64,000 bases of DNA from Gammaproteobacteria bacterium. Its GTDB lineage: Bacteria > Pseudomonadota > Gammaproteobacteria > HK1. The notes beneath the pieces were generated by a model. It was not told where the DNA came from, did no database searches, and worked only from the letters and a program-made list of their open reading frames with translations. Every line of letters starts with the position of its first letter. The first letter of the stretch is position 1. Shown piece by piece: positions 17,692-26,921 of the stretch. The stretch covers positions 4,285,288-4,349,287 of the forward strand of contig WLWT01000001.1 of the NCBI GenBank assembly GCA_012103455.1, written 5' to 3'. The translations under genes and the position numbers were made by a program.

Positions 17692-19347
17692 TCAGTTCTC
17701 CCTCTCGATGGACAGCGAGATTTGCTCGCTCTGTTGGGCGCGCTCACCGGCCAGGCGCGCGATCTCGGGCCAGCTTTGCACCAAGCCGTTGTAGGAGAGC
17801 GCCTCGGCCGCCCGCTTCTTGCGTTCGCACAGCGTGTAGAGCCGATAGCACAGCTCTCGCGCTGCCTCGGCTTTTGCGCCGAGCTTTCCGGCAAGCCCGG
17901 CGGTGGCGCTCTCACCATCGGCTTCGAGTACCCGAATCAGATGGTGAACCATCTCCCAGGCCGTCAGCCGTGGATCGGTCGCCGGATCCCAAGTCGAAGG
18001 CAGTTCTTCGGGTTTCAGGAGGCGGACCTTGCCGGCCTTCGAGGCGAGGATACCCGCCTCGACCAGCCCTTGAACGCTGGTGTTCTTGGCCTTGGAGAGG
18101 GTCTCGGCCACACCGTACTCGCCCTCGGCGAAGCCCTGCTGCTCGAACCAGGCCAGCGCCCAGCGGCTGTCGGCGTCGAAGTCGCCTTCCTGCTCGGCCA
18201 ACGCCTCATCCAGCACCTGGTTGATCAACGCCAGCGCCTCGCGAACTGAAAGTGGATTACCCTGGGCATCGAGCACCTTCGCATAGCGCGTGTAGACCGC
18301 CATGCCGGGGCCGATAGCCACCTGCGCCAGGTCCACCGGGGCGATATTGCCACGCTGCAAGTGCACCAATGCTGCCGGCAGCTCGCGCTTCAGGGCTGCG
18401 ACAAACTCGCCGCGGGTTGCCGCAGGCGCTGCTGTTTCGCGCTTGCGACAGACAAGGACGATGCTGGAGGCGAGGACGTTGGTCCCGGAACCGATCATAC
18501 GGTTAGCGAGTTCCGTCCGCATCGGCCAGGTGCCACTGACACCGAAACCGGCTTGGATTACCGCGCCCAAAAACGTTTCCCAACCGGTGGAGGCAGTCCC
18601 CCCGTCGCCCTTCTTCTCGGACTGCTTGAAGGCGTAATAAATGGTCACCGGAAAGCCCGGATGCGACTGATCGGCCAGCCGATGCATCGCCTGTGTCATG
18701 CCATTGAGGAAGAAGGTCTCGGCCTTCTCTTTACTGCCGTGGCGATAGGGCGTGGCGACCAGCTCTTCGGCCTTGGGCACCGCCAGCGTAGCGAAGAGAT
18801 CCGGAAAAACGGAGCGCAATGATCGGCGTAGCCAAACGTAGAAGAAGTCCGAGAGGTCCGCATAGCCGATGTTGTCGTAGTACGGCGGGTCAGTCGAGAT
18901 CGATTTGCCAACACCGATGCCTTGCGCGGCAGCGTCCAACTGTAAACTCAACCCCCGAGAACAAGACGGGGCATCGATCAAGAACTTTTCCACCCACTCA
19001 AGAAGTGCAGCGAAGCTGCCAGTAGATTCCGAAAATGCATTGCCTTCAGCATAATCCCAGGTCATCGGAAGCGCCTGGCGACCGAAGGTGTTACGTATCT
19101 TTGTATACCCGTTGTCCCAACTACAGATGGTGGAAGATCGATCGGCCAAACGGTCAACCCCAAAAGCCAAATACACCTCCACCGCCTCGGCTTGGTGATC
19201 GGCGGTTATCTTGACCTCATGGCCTCGACTAGACTCCACGGCAGCCCATGCGCCACGGCGTGCACGCAATAAGCGCCCCGCATGTAAAACCGCCGCCTGC
19301 GCTGACGCCCGCCAGCGCTGCCCGGCGGCCTCACCGGCACCGCTCAA
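17692..19347 (-). CDS. DUF1156 DNA methyltransferase, 5'-truncated
   Basis: From about residue 52 the 551-residue frame matches the second half of DUF1156 proteins, which are typically 900-1000 residues. It has EVYLAFGVDRLADRSSTIC, FGRQALPMTWDYAEGN and the amino-methyltransferase motif DPPYYDNIGYADL. The missing first half should carry the LWWARRP-type segment that defines DUF1156 and, probably, part of the SAM site. The first 50 codons look like random GC-rich sequence. The only start at the 5' end is a TTG overlapping the stop of the UDP-glucose dehydrogenase gene, so the breakpoint lies between about 19190 and 19347. DUF1156 proteins are named 'anti-phage-associated' by NCBI. The remnant is probably inactive as a methyltransferase, while the two downstream genes are intact. 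Confidence 0.8.
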   Translation of the reverse strand: MSGAGEAAGQRWRASAQAAVLHAGRLLRARRGAWAAVESSRGHEVKITADHQAEAVEVYLAFGVDRLADRSSTICSWDNGYTKIRNTFGRQALPMTWDYAEGNAFSESTGSFAALLEWVEKFLIDAPSCSRGLSLQLDAAAQGIGVGKSISTDPPYYDNIGYADLSDFFYVWLRRSLRSVFPDLFATLAVPKAEELVATPYRHGSKEKAETFFLNGMTQAMHRLADQSHPGFPVTIYYAFKQSEKKGDGGTASTGWETFLGAVIQAGFGVSGTWPMRTELANRMIGSGTNVLASSIVLVCRKRETAAPAATRGEFVAALKRELPAALVHLQRGNIAPVDLAQVAIGPGMAVYTRYAKVLDAQGNPLSVREALALINQVLDEALAEQEGDFDADSRWALAWFEQQGFAEGEYGVAETLSKAKNTSVQGLVEAGILASKAGKVRLLKPEELPSTWDPATDPRLTAWEMVHHLIRVLEADGESATAGLAGKLGAKAEAARELCYRLYTLCERKKRAAEALSYNGLVQSWPEIARLAGERAQQSEQISLSIEREN

Positions 19348-20648
19348 CGGCCGACGCCGTGGTAGCTAAAGCCTAACTCGCTCATGTCTTCAGGCTCGTA
19401 AACATTGCGCAGATCGACGAATACATTACCTTTCATCAGTCCGAGCACCCGCCTCAGATCGAGCCCCCGGTAAGCATTCCACTCCGTCATCAGCACCACC
19501 GCATCGGCCCCTTCGAAGGTAGCATAGCTGTCATCGCAGTAGCTCACACCGTGCGGCAACAACTCGCGCGCCTCGTCCATGCCCTGGGGATCATGGGCGC
19601 GTATGATGGCCCCCTTGTCCATCAGCGCCGGCAAAATGACGAGCGATGGCGATTCGCGCATGTCATCCGTTTCCGGCTTGAACGTAAGTCCTAAAACAGC
19701 CAGGGTTTTGCCGGCCTCGCTGCCGCCCACGGCCTTGCGGATCTTGCTCACCATGCGCGCGCGCTGCGTCGCATTCACATGCATCACGGCTTCGACGATG
19801 CGTAAAGTAGCTTGGTGTTCCTGCGCGATACGCACCAGCGCCAATGTGTCTTTGGGAAAACACGAGCCACCGTAACCGGGGCCCGGATGCAGGAACTTGC
19901 GGCCTATGCGCCCGTCCAGTCCCATACCACGGGCCACCGCGTGAACATCCGCGCCCACCGCTTCGCACAACGCCGACATCTCGTTGATAAAGCTTATCTT
20001 GGTGGCGAGAAAAGCATTGGCCGCGTATTTGATGAGTTCGGCACTCTCCAGATCGGTCTCAACGATAGGGATCTCAATCAGATTGAGGGGCCGGTACAGC
20101 GCCCGTAGCAGCGCCGCAGCCCGCTCCGTCTCAATGCCCAATACCACCCGGTCGGGGCGCATAAAATCCGAGATAGCGGCCCCTTCGCGGAGGAATTCGG
20201 GATTGGATGCGACATCGAAATCGGCCGATGGATTAGTCTCGGCGATGATGCGCTTGACGTCGCGTGCGGTACCTACCGGTACCGTACTCTTATCGACGAC
20301 AACGGTATAGCCTCGCAAATGCCGGGCCACTTGCCTGGCCGCGGCGCACACGAAAGTGAGATCAGCGTGACCGTCGCCCCGGCGGGTGGGGGTGCCTACC
20401 GCGATAAAAACCAGATCGGCCCCGCCTATAATGGCGGCGAACTCAGTGGTGAAAGCGAGATGCTTTTTCGCCACGTTGCGGGCAACCAGCGCCTCCAAGC
20501 CGGGCTCGTAGATCGGGATCTCTCCGGCGTTGAGGCGCTCGATCTTATTCTCATCGACATCCAAGCAGGTCACACTCGCACCGAATTCGGCAAAGCATGC
20601 CGCAGATACCAAGCCGACGTAGCCTGCGCCTATCATCGCCACATTCAT
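19344..20648 (-). CDS. ugd: UDP-glucose 6-dehydrogenase
   Basis: It oxidises UDP-glucose to UDP-glucuronate with two NAD+ for polysaccharide synthesis in the cytoplasm. The 434-residue protein starts with the NAD-binding MNVAMIGAGYVGLVSAACF and carries VGTPTRRGDG, the DKSTVPVGTA strand, NPEFLREGAA and the catalytic-cysteine motif GPGYGGSCFPKDT. The C-terminal UDP-binding part has LGLTFKPETDDMRESPS. The ATG at 20648 is chosen over an upstream in-frame start because AAGGACGG lies six bases before it and the dinucleotide fold begins there. It is the third gene of the leftward nucleotide-sugar set, 107 bases after the TviB-type gene. The family is certain. Confidence 0.95.
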   Translation of the reverse strand: MNVAMIGAGYVGLVSAACFAEFGASVTCLDVDENKIERLNAGEIPIYEPGLEALVARNVAKKHLAFTTEFAAIIGGADLVFIAVGTPTRRGDGHADLTFVCAAARQVARHLRGYTVVVDKSTVPVGTARDVKRIIAETNPSADFDVASNPEFLREGAAISDFMRPDRVVLGIETERAAALLRALYRPLNLIEIPIVETDLESAELIKYAANAFLATKISFINEMSALCEAVGADVHAVARGMGLDGRIGRKFLHPGPGYGGSCFPKDTLALVRIAQEHQATLRIVEAVMHVNATQRARMVSKIRKAVGGSEAGKTLAVLGLTFKPETDDMRESPSLVILPALMDKGAIIRAHDPQGMDEARELLPHGVSYCDDSYATFEGADAVVLMTEWNAYRGLDLRRVLGLMKGNVFVDLRNVYEPEDMSELGFSYHGVGR

Positions 20649-20755
20649 GATTCCGTCCTTCGATAGCCAAAATGAGTGAGCACTACATCGATCAGCGCGG
20701 CCCGGCCGCATCAGCGCATCAATTCAGCACATATTCCCCCCGGGGCCGATTGAAG

Positions 20756-22042
20756 TTACAACCGCAATAGGTCCACCCCTAGCGGCACCGTGGCGCGGTC
20801 CAGCACACCCCGTACATCAAACACGACGCCACGGCCATCGGCCAAAAGACCGCTCACCCAATCCCAACCGCCTGCTCTGAAAACATCATGTCCAACTGCG
20901 ACGACCACAGCGTGGGCAGGTTTGAGATCATCAGCCTCCACCAGATCGACTGCACTCAACGCCCGCGCCTGCGCTTTATCGACTAGCGGATCATGCACCT
21001 CGACTTCGACCCCGTAGTCGATGAGTTCAGCCACCAGATCGGCGACCTTCGAATTGCGTAGGTCCGGCACATTGTCTTTGAAGCTCAAGCCCAACACCGT
21101 GACCCGCATCGGGCCTTCCGCCCGCGGCCCGTGGAGCAAGGCCTTGATCACCCTGCGGGCGACAAAAGCACTCATGCCGTCGTTGATACGCCGCCCTGCC
21201 AATATCACCTGCGGATGGTGACCTAGGGCGGTCGCTTTATGGGTCAGGTAGTAGGGGTCTACACCGATGCAATGCCCGCCCACCAAACCCGGCTCGAAAG
21301 GCAAAAAATTCCATTTGGTGGCAGCCGCGGCGAGCACATCCCGGGTGTCTATGTCCATGTGCGAAAAGATCACCGCCAGCTCGTTCATCAGGGCGATGTT
21401 GAGATCGCGCTGGGTGTTCTCGATCACCTTGGCCGCTTCGGCCACCTCTATGGAGGCGGCTGCAAAAACGCCCGCCTCCACCACCTCGCCGTAGACGGCT
21501 GCCATGATTCGAGTGGTAGCCCTATCGAGGCCGGCCACCACCTTCGGAATGGTCTCGAAGCGGCGAATCTTATCGCCGGGATTGATGCGCTCGGGTGAAT
21601 AACCCACGCTGAAATCACGGCCCGCCTTAAGACCGCTGCGCTCTTCCAGCACCACAATGCACCGCTCTTTGGTTGCGCCCGGATACACGGTGGACTCATA
21701 GACGACGATATCTCCCGGCTTCAGTTGTGCACCGACGCTGCGAGAGGCCACCTCCAGTGGTCTGAAGTCCGGCTGTTTGACGGTATCGATGGGCGTGGGC
21801 ACGGCGACTATATGAAAGTCCGCCGCTTCGATATCAGCCGCATCATCGGTGAACCGAACATCAGCGGCCGCCAGATCAGCCGCTGCCACTTCCGCGTTGC
21901 GATCCCAGCCTTGGCGCAATTCATCAATGCGCTGACTATCGACATCCAAGCCGATGACCCGGCCACGGCGCCCGAAGGCAACGGCCACGGGCAGCCCTAC
22001 ATAGCCAAGACCGGTGACTGATAAGCGCCTACCGTGACTCAT
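20756..22042 (-). CDS. TviB-type nucleotide-sugar dehydrogenase (UDP-GlcNAc 6-dehydrogenase-like)
   Basis: This 428-residue enzyme belongs to the UDP-glucose/GDP-mannose dehydrogenase superfamily but differs from the adjacent ugd. It starts SVTGLGYVGLPVAVAFGR and has VAVPTPIDTVKQPD, YESTVYPGATKE, GYSPERINPGD, ENTQRDLNIALMNELA and the catalytic GLVGGHCIGVDPYYL. This set matches the TviB/WbpA/CapL branch, which oxidises UDP-GlcNAc or a related sugar to the uronic acid for capsule or O-antigen. The start overlaps the stop of the epimerase gene by four bases (ATGA), so the two are translationally coupled. The substrate cannot be fixed by eye. Confidence 0.88.
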   Translation of the reverse strand: MSHGRRLSVTGLGYVGLPVAVAFGRRGRVIGLDVDSQRIDELRQGWDRNAEVAAADLAAADVRFTDDAADIEAADFHIVAVPTPIDTVKQPDFRPLEVASRSVGAQLKPGDIVVYESTVYPGATKERCIVVLEERSGLKAGRDFSVGYSPERINPGDKIRRFETIPKVVAGLDRATTRIMAAVYGEVVEAGVFAAASIEVAEAAKVIENTQRDLNIALMNELAVIFSHMDIDTRDVLAAAATKWNFLPFEPGLVGGHCIGVDPYYLTHKATALGHHPQVILAGRRINDGMSAFVARRVIKALLHGPRAEGPMRVTVLGLSFKDNVPDLRNSKVADLVAELIDYGVEVEVHDPLVDKAQARALSAVDLVEADDLKPAHAVVVAVGHDVFRAGGWDWVSGLLADGRGVVFDVRGVLDRATVPLGVDLLRL

Positions 22043-23040
22043 AGCGCAACCTTATAATAATCGCAATACCAATCCACGAAGCGCCCGATCCCTTCCTGCA
22101 CCGAGGTATTCGGTCTATAAGCGAACTCTTGTTCCAGCGCGCTCACATCCGCACCGGTGTCCGGAACATCACCGGGTTGCATCGGTAGATAGTTCTTTTG
22201 CGCCTCGCGCCCAAGGCAATGCTCGAGCGTACGGATATAGTGACCCAGCTCAACCGATTGGCTGTTACCGATGTTGTACACCCGCCAGGGGGCACCACCC
22301 TCACCCGTCCCATGCGCCTTCGGCGAGCCGGCCGGGGCGCGGTCCACCACCCGCAGTACCCCCTCGACGATGTCATCTATGTAGGTAAAGTCGCGGTGGT
22401 GCTTACCGTGATTGAAAACATCGATCGCTTGGCCGGCCAGAATTTTGCGGGTAAAAGTAAACAGTGCCATGTCGGGCCGGCCCCACGGCCCATACACGGT
22501 AAAAAAGCGCAAACCCGTGGTGGGCACGCCGTACAGATGGCTATAGCTGTGGGCCATCAGTTCGTTGGCTTTTTTGGTAGCAGCGTATAGCGACACCGGA
22601 TGATCCACACTGTCGCTCTCGGTGAATGGCAACTTGGTATTGGCGCCGTAAACGGAACTCGACGAGGCGTAAACCAGGTGCTCCACCTGATGGCGCCTGG
22701 CGCCCTCCAACACGGTGGCGAAACCCACCAAATTGGCATCCACGTACGCCATCGGATTGTCAATGGAATAACGTACCCCGGCCTGCGCTGCCAGATGCAC
22801 CACCCGCTGAGGTTTCACCCGCGCGTAGAACGCCGCCATGGCCTGGCGATCCGACACATCGGCCCGCTCAAAAGTAAAATTATCCCAACGCTCAAGGCGT
22901 GCTAAGCGGGCGCGCTTCAAGGATACATCGTAGTAGTCGTTCAGGTTATCTATACCGACGACCTCATCGCCACGGGCTAGCGCCTGCATGGCGACACCCG
23001 CACCGATGAACCCGGCAACCCCGGTTACCAGCAGCTTCAT
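22039..23040 (-). CDS. UDP-glucuronate 4-epimerase-like enzyme
   Basis: This 333-residue extended SDR has the glycine-rich VTGVAGFIGAGVA at the N-terminus and NLNDYYD, which is typical of UDP-glucuronate 4-epimerases. It also has HLAAQAGVRYSIDNP, SSSSVYGANTKLPF, the catalytic YAATKKANE (Tyr and Lys) and TVYGPWGRPDMALF. It probably interconverts UDP-glucuronate and UDP-galacturonate using the product of the nearby ugd; a UDP-GlcNAcA 4-epimerase (TviC-like) role with the adjacent TviB-type enzyme is the alternative. It is first in the leftward set and shares a four-base overlap with the next gene. The three genes would supply acidic sugars for an exopolysaccharide, but no glycosyltransferase lies in this window. 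Confidence 0.9.
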   Translation of the reverse strand: MKLLVTGVAGFIGAGVAMQALARGDEVVGIDNLNDYYDVSLKRARLARLERWDNFTFERADVSDRQAMAAFYARVKPQRVVHLAAQAGVRYSIDNPMAYVDANLVGFATVLEGARRHQVEHLVYASSSSVYGANTKLPFTESDSVDHPVSLYAATKKANELMAHSYSHLYGVPTTGLRFFTVYGPWGRPDMALFTFTRKILAGQAIDVFNHGKHHRDFTYIDDIVEGVLRVVDRAPAGSPKAHGTGEGGAPWRVYNIGNSQSVELGHYIRTLEHCLGREAQKNYLPMQPGDVPDTGADVSALEQEFAYRPNTSVQEGIGRFVDWYCDYYKVAL

Positions 23041-23360
23041 AAGCTAAACAGCTTCATAGGACTTAAGGCTCATAACACCAGGCGCCTCGCAGGGAGCATT
23101 GCCGTAGAATCGACCATACACTCATTACGATCATGGCCATGAATAACCGCGCGCATGATACGGTTTTAAACCGCCACGGGCGACTGCTCCAAGCGACTAC
23201 CCTAAGCAGTGGATCCATAGGCCATTGACCCACACGACCAATTTGTGGGTATCCAACCGACGACGAGTTGACGCAATATTCGCACCGACGGCCCACTGGC
23301 GGTAAGCAAAACTTCCTGATGGGCCACCGTTCATCCATTCAAAAGCTATTCGGAAGACGC
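23041..23360. other. Divergent intergenic region
   Basis: About 320 bases separate the leftward sugar-nucleotide genes from the rightward methyltransferase gene, so promoters for both are expected here. No convincing gene, repeat or operator was seen; the small frame at 23063-23338 on the minus strand has no family features. Confidence 0.5.
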
Positions 23361-24989
23361 ATGCCGAGCGCCGCAGATTACGATTTGGTTCCCTACGAAA
23401 GCCATGCCTTCCCCAATTCGGATCCCGCCTATCTCTTCGCCCTCGGGCACCTGTTCAGCCTGACACCTAGCCCGCCTGAAGAGGCACGGATACTGGAACT
23501 GGGCTGCGCCAGCGGTGGCAACATCATTCCTCTGGCGGAGCGCTTCCCGCGCATGGACATCGTCGGCATCGATTTCTCCGAGCGCCACATCAGCGACGGG
23601 CAAGCTCTAATAAACCGTCTAGGCCTTACCAATGTTTCGCTGCGCCACGCCGATATCTCGCAGGTGAACAAAGACGGTTACGGCGCGTTCGACTACATCA
23701 TCTGCCACGGCGTATTCACCAATGTCGGGCCTGAGATTCAGACGCGGATCATGGAAATCTGCCGCGACCAGTTAACTGACAACGGTATCGCTTACATCGG
23801 CTACAACACCTACCCCGGCTGGCACCTGCGCAACCTGATCGGTGACATGATGCGCTATCACACCGGTGCCGTCGGCGCTGATGCGGCCACCCAGATAGAG
23901 CAAGCCCGCGCCCTGCTTCAGTTCCTGGCGCAAAATGCCAATCAAGCGCACTCGGGTGCGTACAAGACGCTGTTGACCAGTGAACTCAATCTGCTCCAGC
24001 GCGCCGGCGATTACTACTTGCGCTACGAGCACCTTGCCGAGGGCAACAGTGCGCTCTATTTTCACCAGTTCATGGAGTTGGCCCACGCCCATCAACTGCA
24101 ATATCTAGCCGAGGCTGATATCGCCACCATGTTGGCCGATAACCTGCCCGCACAGGTGGCGCAGACCCTGGCCAAGGTGGCGCCGGATATCGTGCGGATG
24201 GAGCAATACATGGACTTTCTGCGCAACCGTTCGTACCGCTTAACGCTGGTAACCCACGCCAAACAAAAACCTATACGCGCGCTAGATGGCGAACGGCTGC
24301 GGGGGCTGCGGCTGGGCGGACTGGTAAAAAACCAGGAGCGCACACCGGATGGCGGGATACGCTACACCGGCATCAGCGGCGCATGCGCCAATAGCACTAA
24401 TCCCGATTTGATCCGCGTCATGGGCAAGCTCATCGAAGCGCAACCCTACGAGATAGAAGCGGCGCAACTCATCGATTCGGTACCACTAGACAATGCGGTA
24501 TTGGGCGCTGGCACGCAGAGGCGAGAGCGGGCCACCGCGCAATTGCTGACGTGCTTGTTCGCCGGCCTCATCCGCTTATACGGCCGTCCTAGCCAGTGCG
24601 CCACTGCCGCCGGCGCAGTGCCAATCACCACGGCGCTGGCCCGCGAACAAGCACGCGCCGGCCATTGGGTAACTACCTTGCGCCACGAGTCCATCAAGAT
24701 CGACGAGTTCCACCGGCAGATTTTGCGCCGCCTGGACGGCTCGACGGACATCGACACGCTCACCGATGAATTAACCGAACTCGTCAACAATGACGAGTTA
24801 CGCATAGCGGCCGGCGGCGAATCCACGACAGACAGGGCAGCAACCCACAGTGCGCCGGCACAATCTACAGCGGGGCAATCTACAGCAGGGCAATCCACGC
24901 TGGCACAATCCCTCGCGGGTGCACTGGACCGGTTGGCTAAACTCGGCCTCATCGTGGCGCCCGCCGAACAACCGGCCGCAAACTTATAA
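23361..24989 (+). CDS. Class I SAM methyltransferase with methyltransferase regulatory domain
   Basis: The 542-residue protein starts with YDLVPYESHAFPNSDPAY and a Rossmann methyltransferase domain (about 1-200). The SAM motif is ILELGCASGGN, followed by IVGIDFSERHI and FDYIICHGVFTNV. The central part (about 200-320) matches the predicted regulatory domain of this family, and the tail (about 330-540) has a winged-helix-like segment and a TAGQSTAGQST repeat. The ATG at 23361 is preferred over 23268 because it follows GGAAG and precedes the conserved part. The substrate is unknown. The dehydratase gene starts 32 bases downstream, so they may be cotranscribed. Confidence 0.85.
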   Translation: MPSAADYDLVPYESHAFPNSDPAYLFALGHLFSLTPSPPEEARILELGCASGGNIIPLAERFPRMDIVGIDFSERHISDGQALINRLGLTNVSLRHADISQVNKDGYGAFDYIICHGVFTNVGPEIQTRIMEICRDQLTDNGIAYIGYNTYPGWHLRNLIGDMMRYHTGAVGADAATQIEQARALLQFLAQNANQAHSGAYKTLLTSELNLLQRAGDYYLRYEHLAEGNSALYFHQFMELAHAHQLQYLAEADIATMLADNLPAQVAQTLAKVAPDIVRMEQYMDFLRNRSYRLTLVTHAKQKPIRALDGERLRGLRLGGLVKNQERTPDGGIRYTGISGACANSTNPDLIRVMGKLIEAQPYEIEAAQLIDSVPLDNAVLGAGTQRRERATAQLLTCLFAGLIRLYGRPSQCATAAGAVPITTALAREQARAGHWVTTLRHESIKIDEFHRQILRRLDGSTDIDTLTDELTELVNNDELRIAAGGESTTDRAATHSAPAQSTAGQSTAGQSTLAQSLAGALDRLAKLGLIVAPAEQPAANL

Positions 24990-25021
24990 CCCCTTTCCAC
25001 AGCAGCTATGAGGACCTATCC

Positions 25022-26803
25022 ATGAGCAAGCGCAAAAGCAGTGCGCAACTACGCAGCCGGCATTGGTTCAGCGATCCCAACGAACCGGGCGCCACGGCGC
25101 TGCACATTGAACGCTATACCAATTTCGGTATCACCGCGGCGGAGTTGCGCTCAGGCAAGCCGATTATCGGCATCGCCCAAACCGGTAGCGACTTGGTACC
25201 GTGCAACCGCATTCACATGAGCCTGGCCAGCCGCATCCGCGACGGCATCCGCGAAGCGGGTGGTATCGCCCTCGAATTCCCGGTTCACCCCATTCAGGAA
25301 AGCGGCAAGCGGCCAACGGCGGCGGTGGATCGCAATCTTCAGTATTTGAGCCTGGTCGAAGTCCTGTACGGCTATCCCATAGACGGCGTAGTGCTCACCA
25401 CCGGCTGCGACAAGACCACGCCGGCGCTGCTGATGGCCGCCGCCACTGTCAACATTGCGGCGATTGCGCTAAACGGCGGCCCTATGTTGAACGGCTACTG
25501 GCGCGGCAAGCTGGCCGGCTCGGGCACCGTGGTCTGGGAGGCGCGCAAACTGCGGGCGGCGGGCGCGATCGGCGATGAAGAATTCATCGAACTCATTGCC
25601 GAGGCGACGCCCTCGCCGGGTCACTGCAACACCATGGGCACCGCCACCACCATGAATTCCCTGACCGAAGCACTCGGTATGTCCTTGCCCGGCAACGCGG
25701 CCATCCCGGCACCGCACAAACAACGGGCGGCTATGGCCTATGAGACCGGCAAGCGCATCGTCGATATGGTGTGGGAAGACTTAACGCCAGCGACGATCAT
25801 GACCCGCCAAGCGTTCGAGAACGCCATTGTCACCAACTCCGCCATCGGCGGCTCCACCAATGCCCCTATTCATATCAACGCCATCGCTCGGCACGTAGGC
25901 GTGGAACTCGGCATCGAGGACTGGCAGAACATCGGCCATGAGGTGCCGCTGCTGGTGAACTTACAGCCGGCCGGGGAGTACCTGGGCGAAGCGTATTACG
26001 CGGCGGGCGGGGTGCCGGCGGTGATGTTCGAACTGATGCAAGCCGGCAAGCTGCACCTGGACGTGATGACGGCCAACGGTAAAACCCTGGGAGAGAATCT
26101 CAAGGGCAAGACATCCAAGAACCGCGACGTCATCCGTGCCTACGGTGAGCCGATGAAACAACAAGCCGGCTTCGTGGTGCTATCGGGCAACCTGTTCGAT
26201 GCCGCCATCATGAAAACCTCCGTCATCAGCGGTTCCTTCAGGGAACGCTACCTAAGCCGGGCCGGCGACGAGAACGCTTTCGAGGTGCGGGCCATCGTCT
26301 TCGAGGGGCCGGAGGACTATCACGCCCGTATCAACGATCCCTCGTTGAACATCGACGCGGATTGTGTGCTGGTGATCCGCAACGTAGGCCCCATCGGCTA
26401 CCCGGGCTCGGCGGAAGTGGTGAACATGCAACCGCCCGATGCCCTCATCAAGCAGGGGGTGCACGAGTTGCCGACCATCGGTGACGGCCGCCAAAGCGGC
26501 ACCTCGGGAAGTCCGTCAATCTTGAATGCCGCCCCGGAGGCGGCCACCGGCAGCGGGCTCGCGCTGCTCGAGACCGGCGACATGATCCGGGTCGATCTCA
26601 ACCAATGCGCTATCAACATGCTGATAAGCGATGAGGAATTAGCCGCCCGGCGCGCCGCCTATAGACCGCCAGCGCTTCCCAACCACACCCCCTGGCAGGA
26701 AATCTACCGCTCGACGGTTAGCCAGTTGGATAGCGGCGGCGTGATCGAATTAGCCACTAAATACCAGGACGTACGCCAACACATCCCCAGGCATTCGCAC
26801 TGA
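25022..26803 (+). CDS. IlvD/Edd-family dehydratase, L-arabonate/D-xylonate type
   Basis: This 593-residue iron-sulfur enzyme removes water from sugar acids to 2-keto-3-deoxy acids. The three cluster cysteines are visible in VPCNR (about 61), TTGCDKTTP (about 128) and SPGHCNTMGTA (about 201), with NAAIPAPHKQR and NSAIGGSTNAPIH typical of the family. The order and spacing follow the L-arabonate/xylonate dehydratase subgroup more closely than dihydroxyacid dehydratase (IlvD) or phosphogluconate dehydratase (Edd). GAGGA sits eight bases before the ATG. A strong hairpin follows the stop codon. The SMP-30-type lactonase at 36175 could supply sugar acids. The exact substrate is inferred. Confidence 0.87.
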   Translation: MSKRKSSAQLRSRHWFSDPNEPGATALHIERYTNFGITAAELRSGKPIIGIAQTGSDLVPCNRIHMSLASRIRDGIREAGGIALEFPVHPIQESGKRPTAAVDRNLQYLSLVEVLYGYPIDGVVLTTGCDKTTPALLMAAATVNIAAIALNGGPMLNGYWRGKLAGSGTVVWEARKLRAAGAIGDEEFIELIAEATPSPGHCNTMGTATTMNSLTEALGMSLPGNAAIPAPHKQRAAMAYETGKRIVDMVWEDLTPATIMTRQAFENAIVTNSAIGGSTNAPIHINAIARHVGVELGIEDWQNIGHEVPLLVNLQPAGEYLGEAYYAAGGVPAVMFELMQAGKLHLDVMTANGKTLGENLKGKTSKNRDVIRAYGEPMKQQAGFVVLSGNLFDAAIMKTSVISGSFRERYLSRAGDENAFEVRAIVFEGPEDYHARINDPSLNIDADCVLVIRNVGPIGYPGSAEVVNMQPPDALIKQGVHELPTIGDGRQSGTSGSPSILNAAPEAATGSGLALLETGDMIRVDLNQCAINMLISDEELAARRAAYRPPALPNHTPWQEIYRSTVSQLDSGGVIELATKYQDVRQHIPRHSH

Positions 26804-26814
26804 TCCCATCAATG

Positions 26815-26838
26815 GCGGCGCCTCCCACGAGGCGCCGC
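26815..26838 (+). terminator. Hairpin after the dehydratase gene
   Basis: A perfect 10-bp GC-rich stem (GCGGCGCCTC / GAGGCGCCGC) with a CCAC loop starts 12 bases after the stop codon. The T run that follows is weak, so it may act with Rho or as an end-protecting hairpin, and it also serves the convergent SDR gene. Confidence 0.7.
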
Positions 26839-26854
26839 TTCCGCCCTGGACTTT

Positions 26855-26915
26855 ATTCCCTTGGGCTCTATTGCCCCGGGTTCTATTGCCCCGGGTTCTA
26901 TTCTCCTGGGCTCTA
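26855..26915. repeat. 15-bp degenerate tandem repeat in a convergent gap
   Basis: Four imperfect copies of a 15-bp unit (core GGGTTCTATTGCCCC) lie between the dehydratase and the convergent SDR gene. Two central units are identical. No gene uses them with confidence. Confidence 0.75.
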
Positions 26916-26921
26916 TCGATG

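Noticed and set aside
23063..23338. Small minus-strand gene in the divergent gap
   Set aside because: No ribosome binding site, no recognisable domain, and composition like non-coding sequence.
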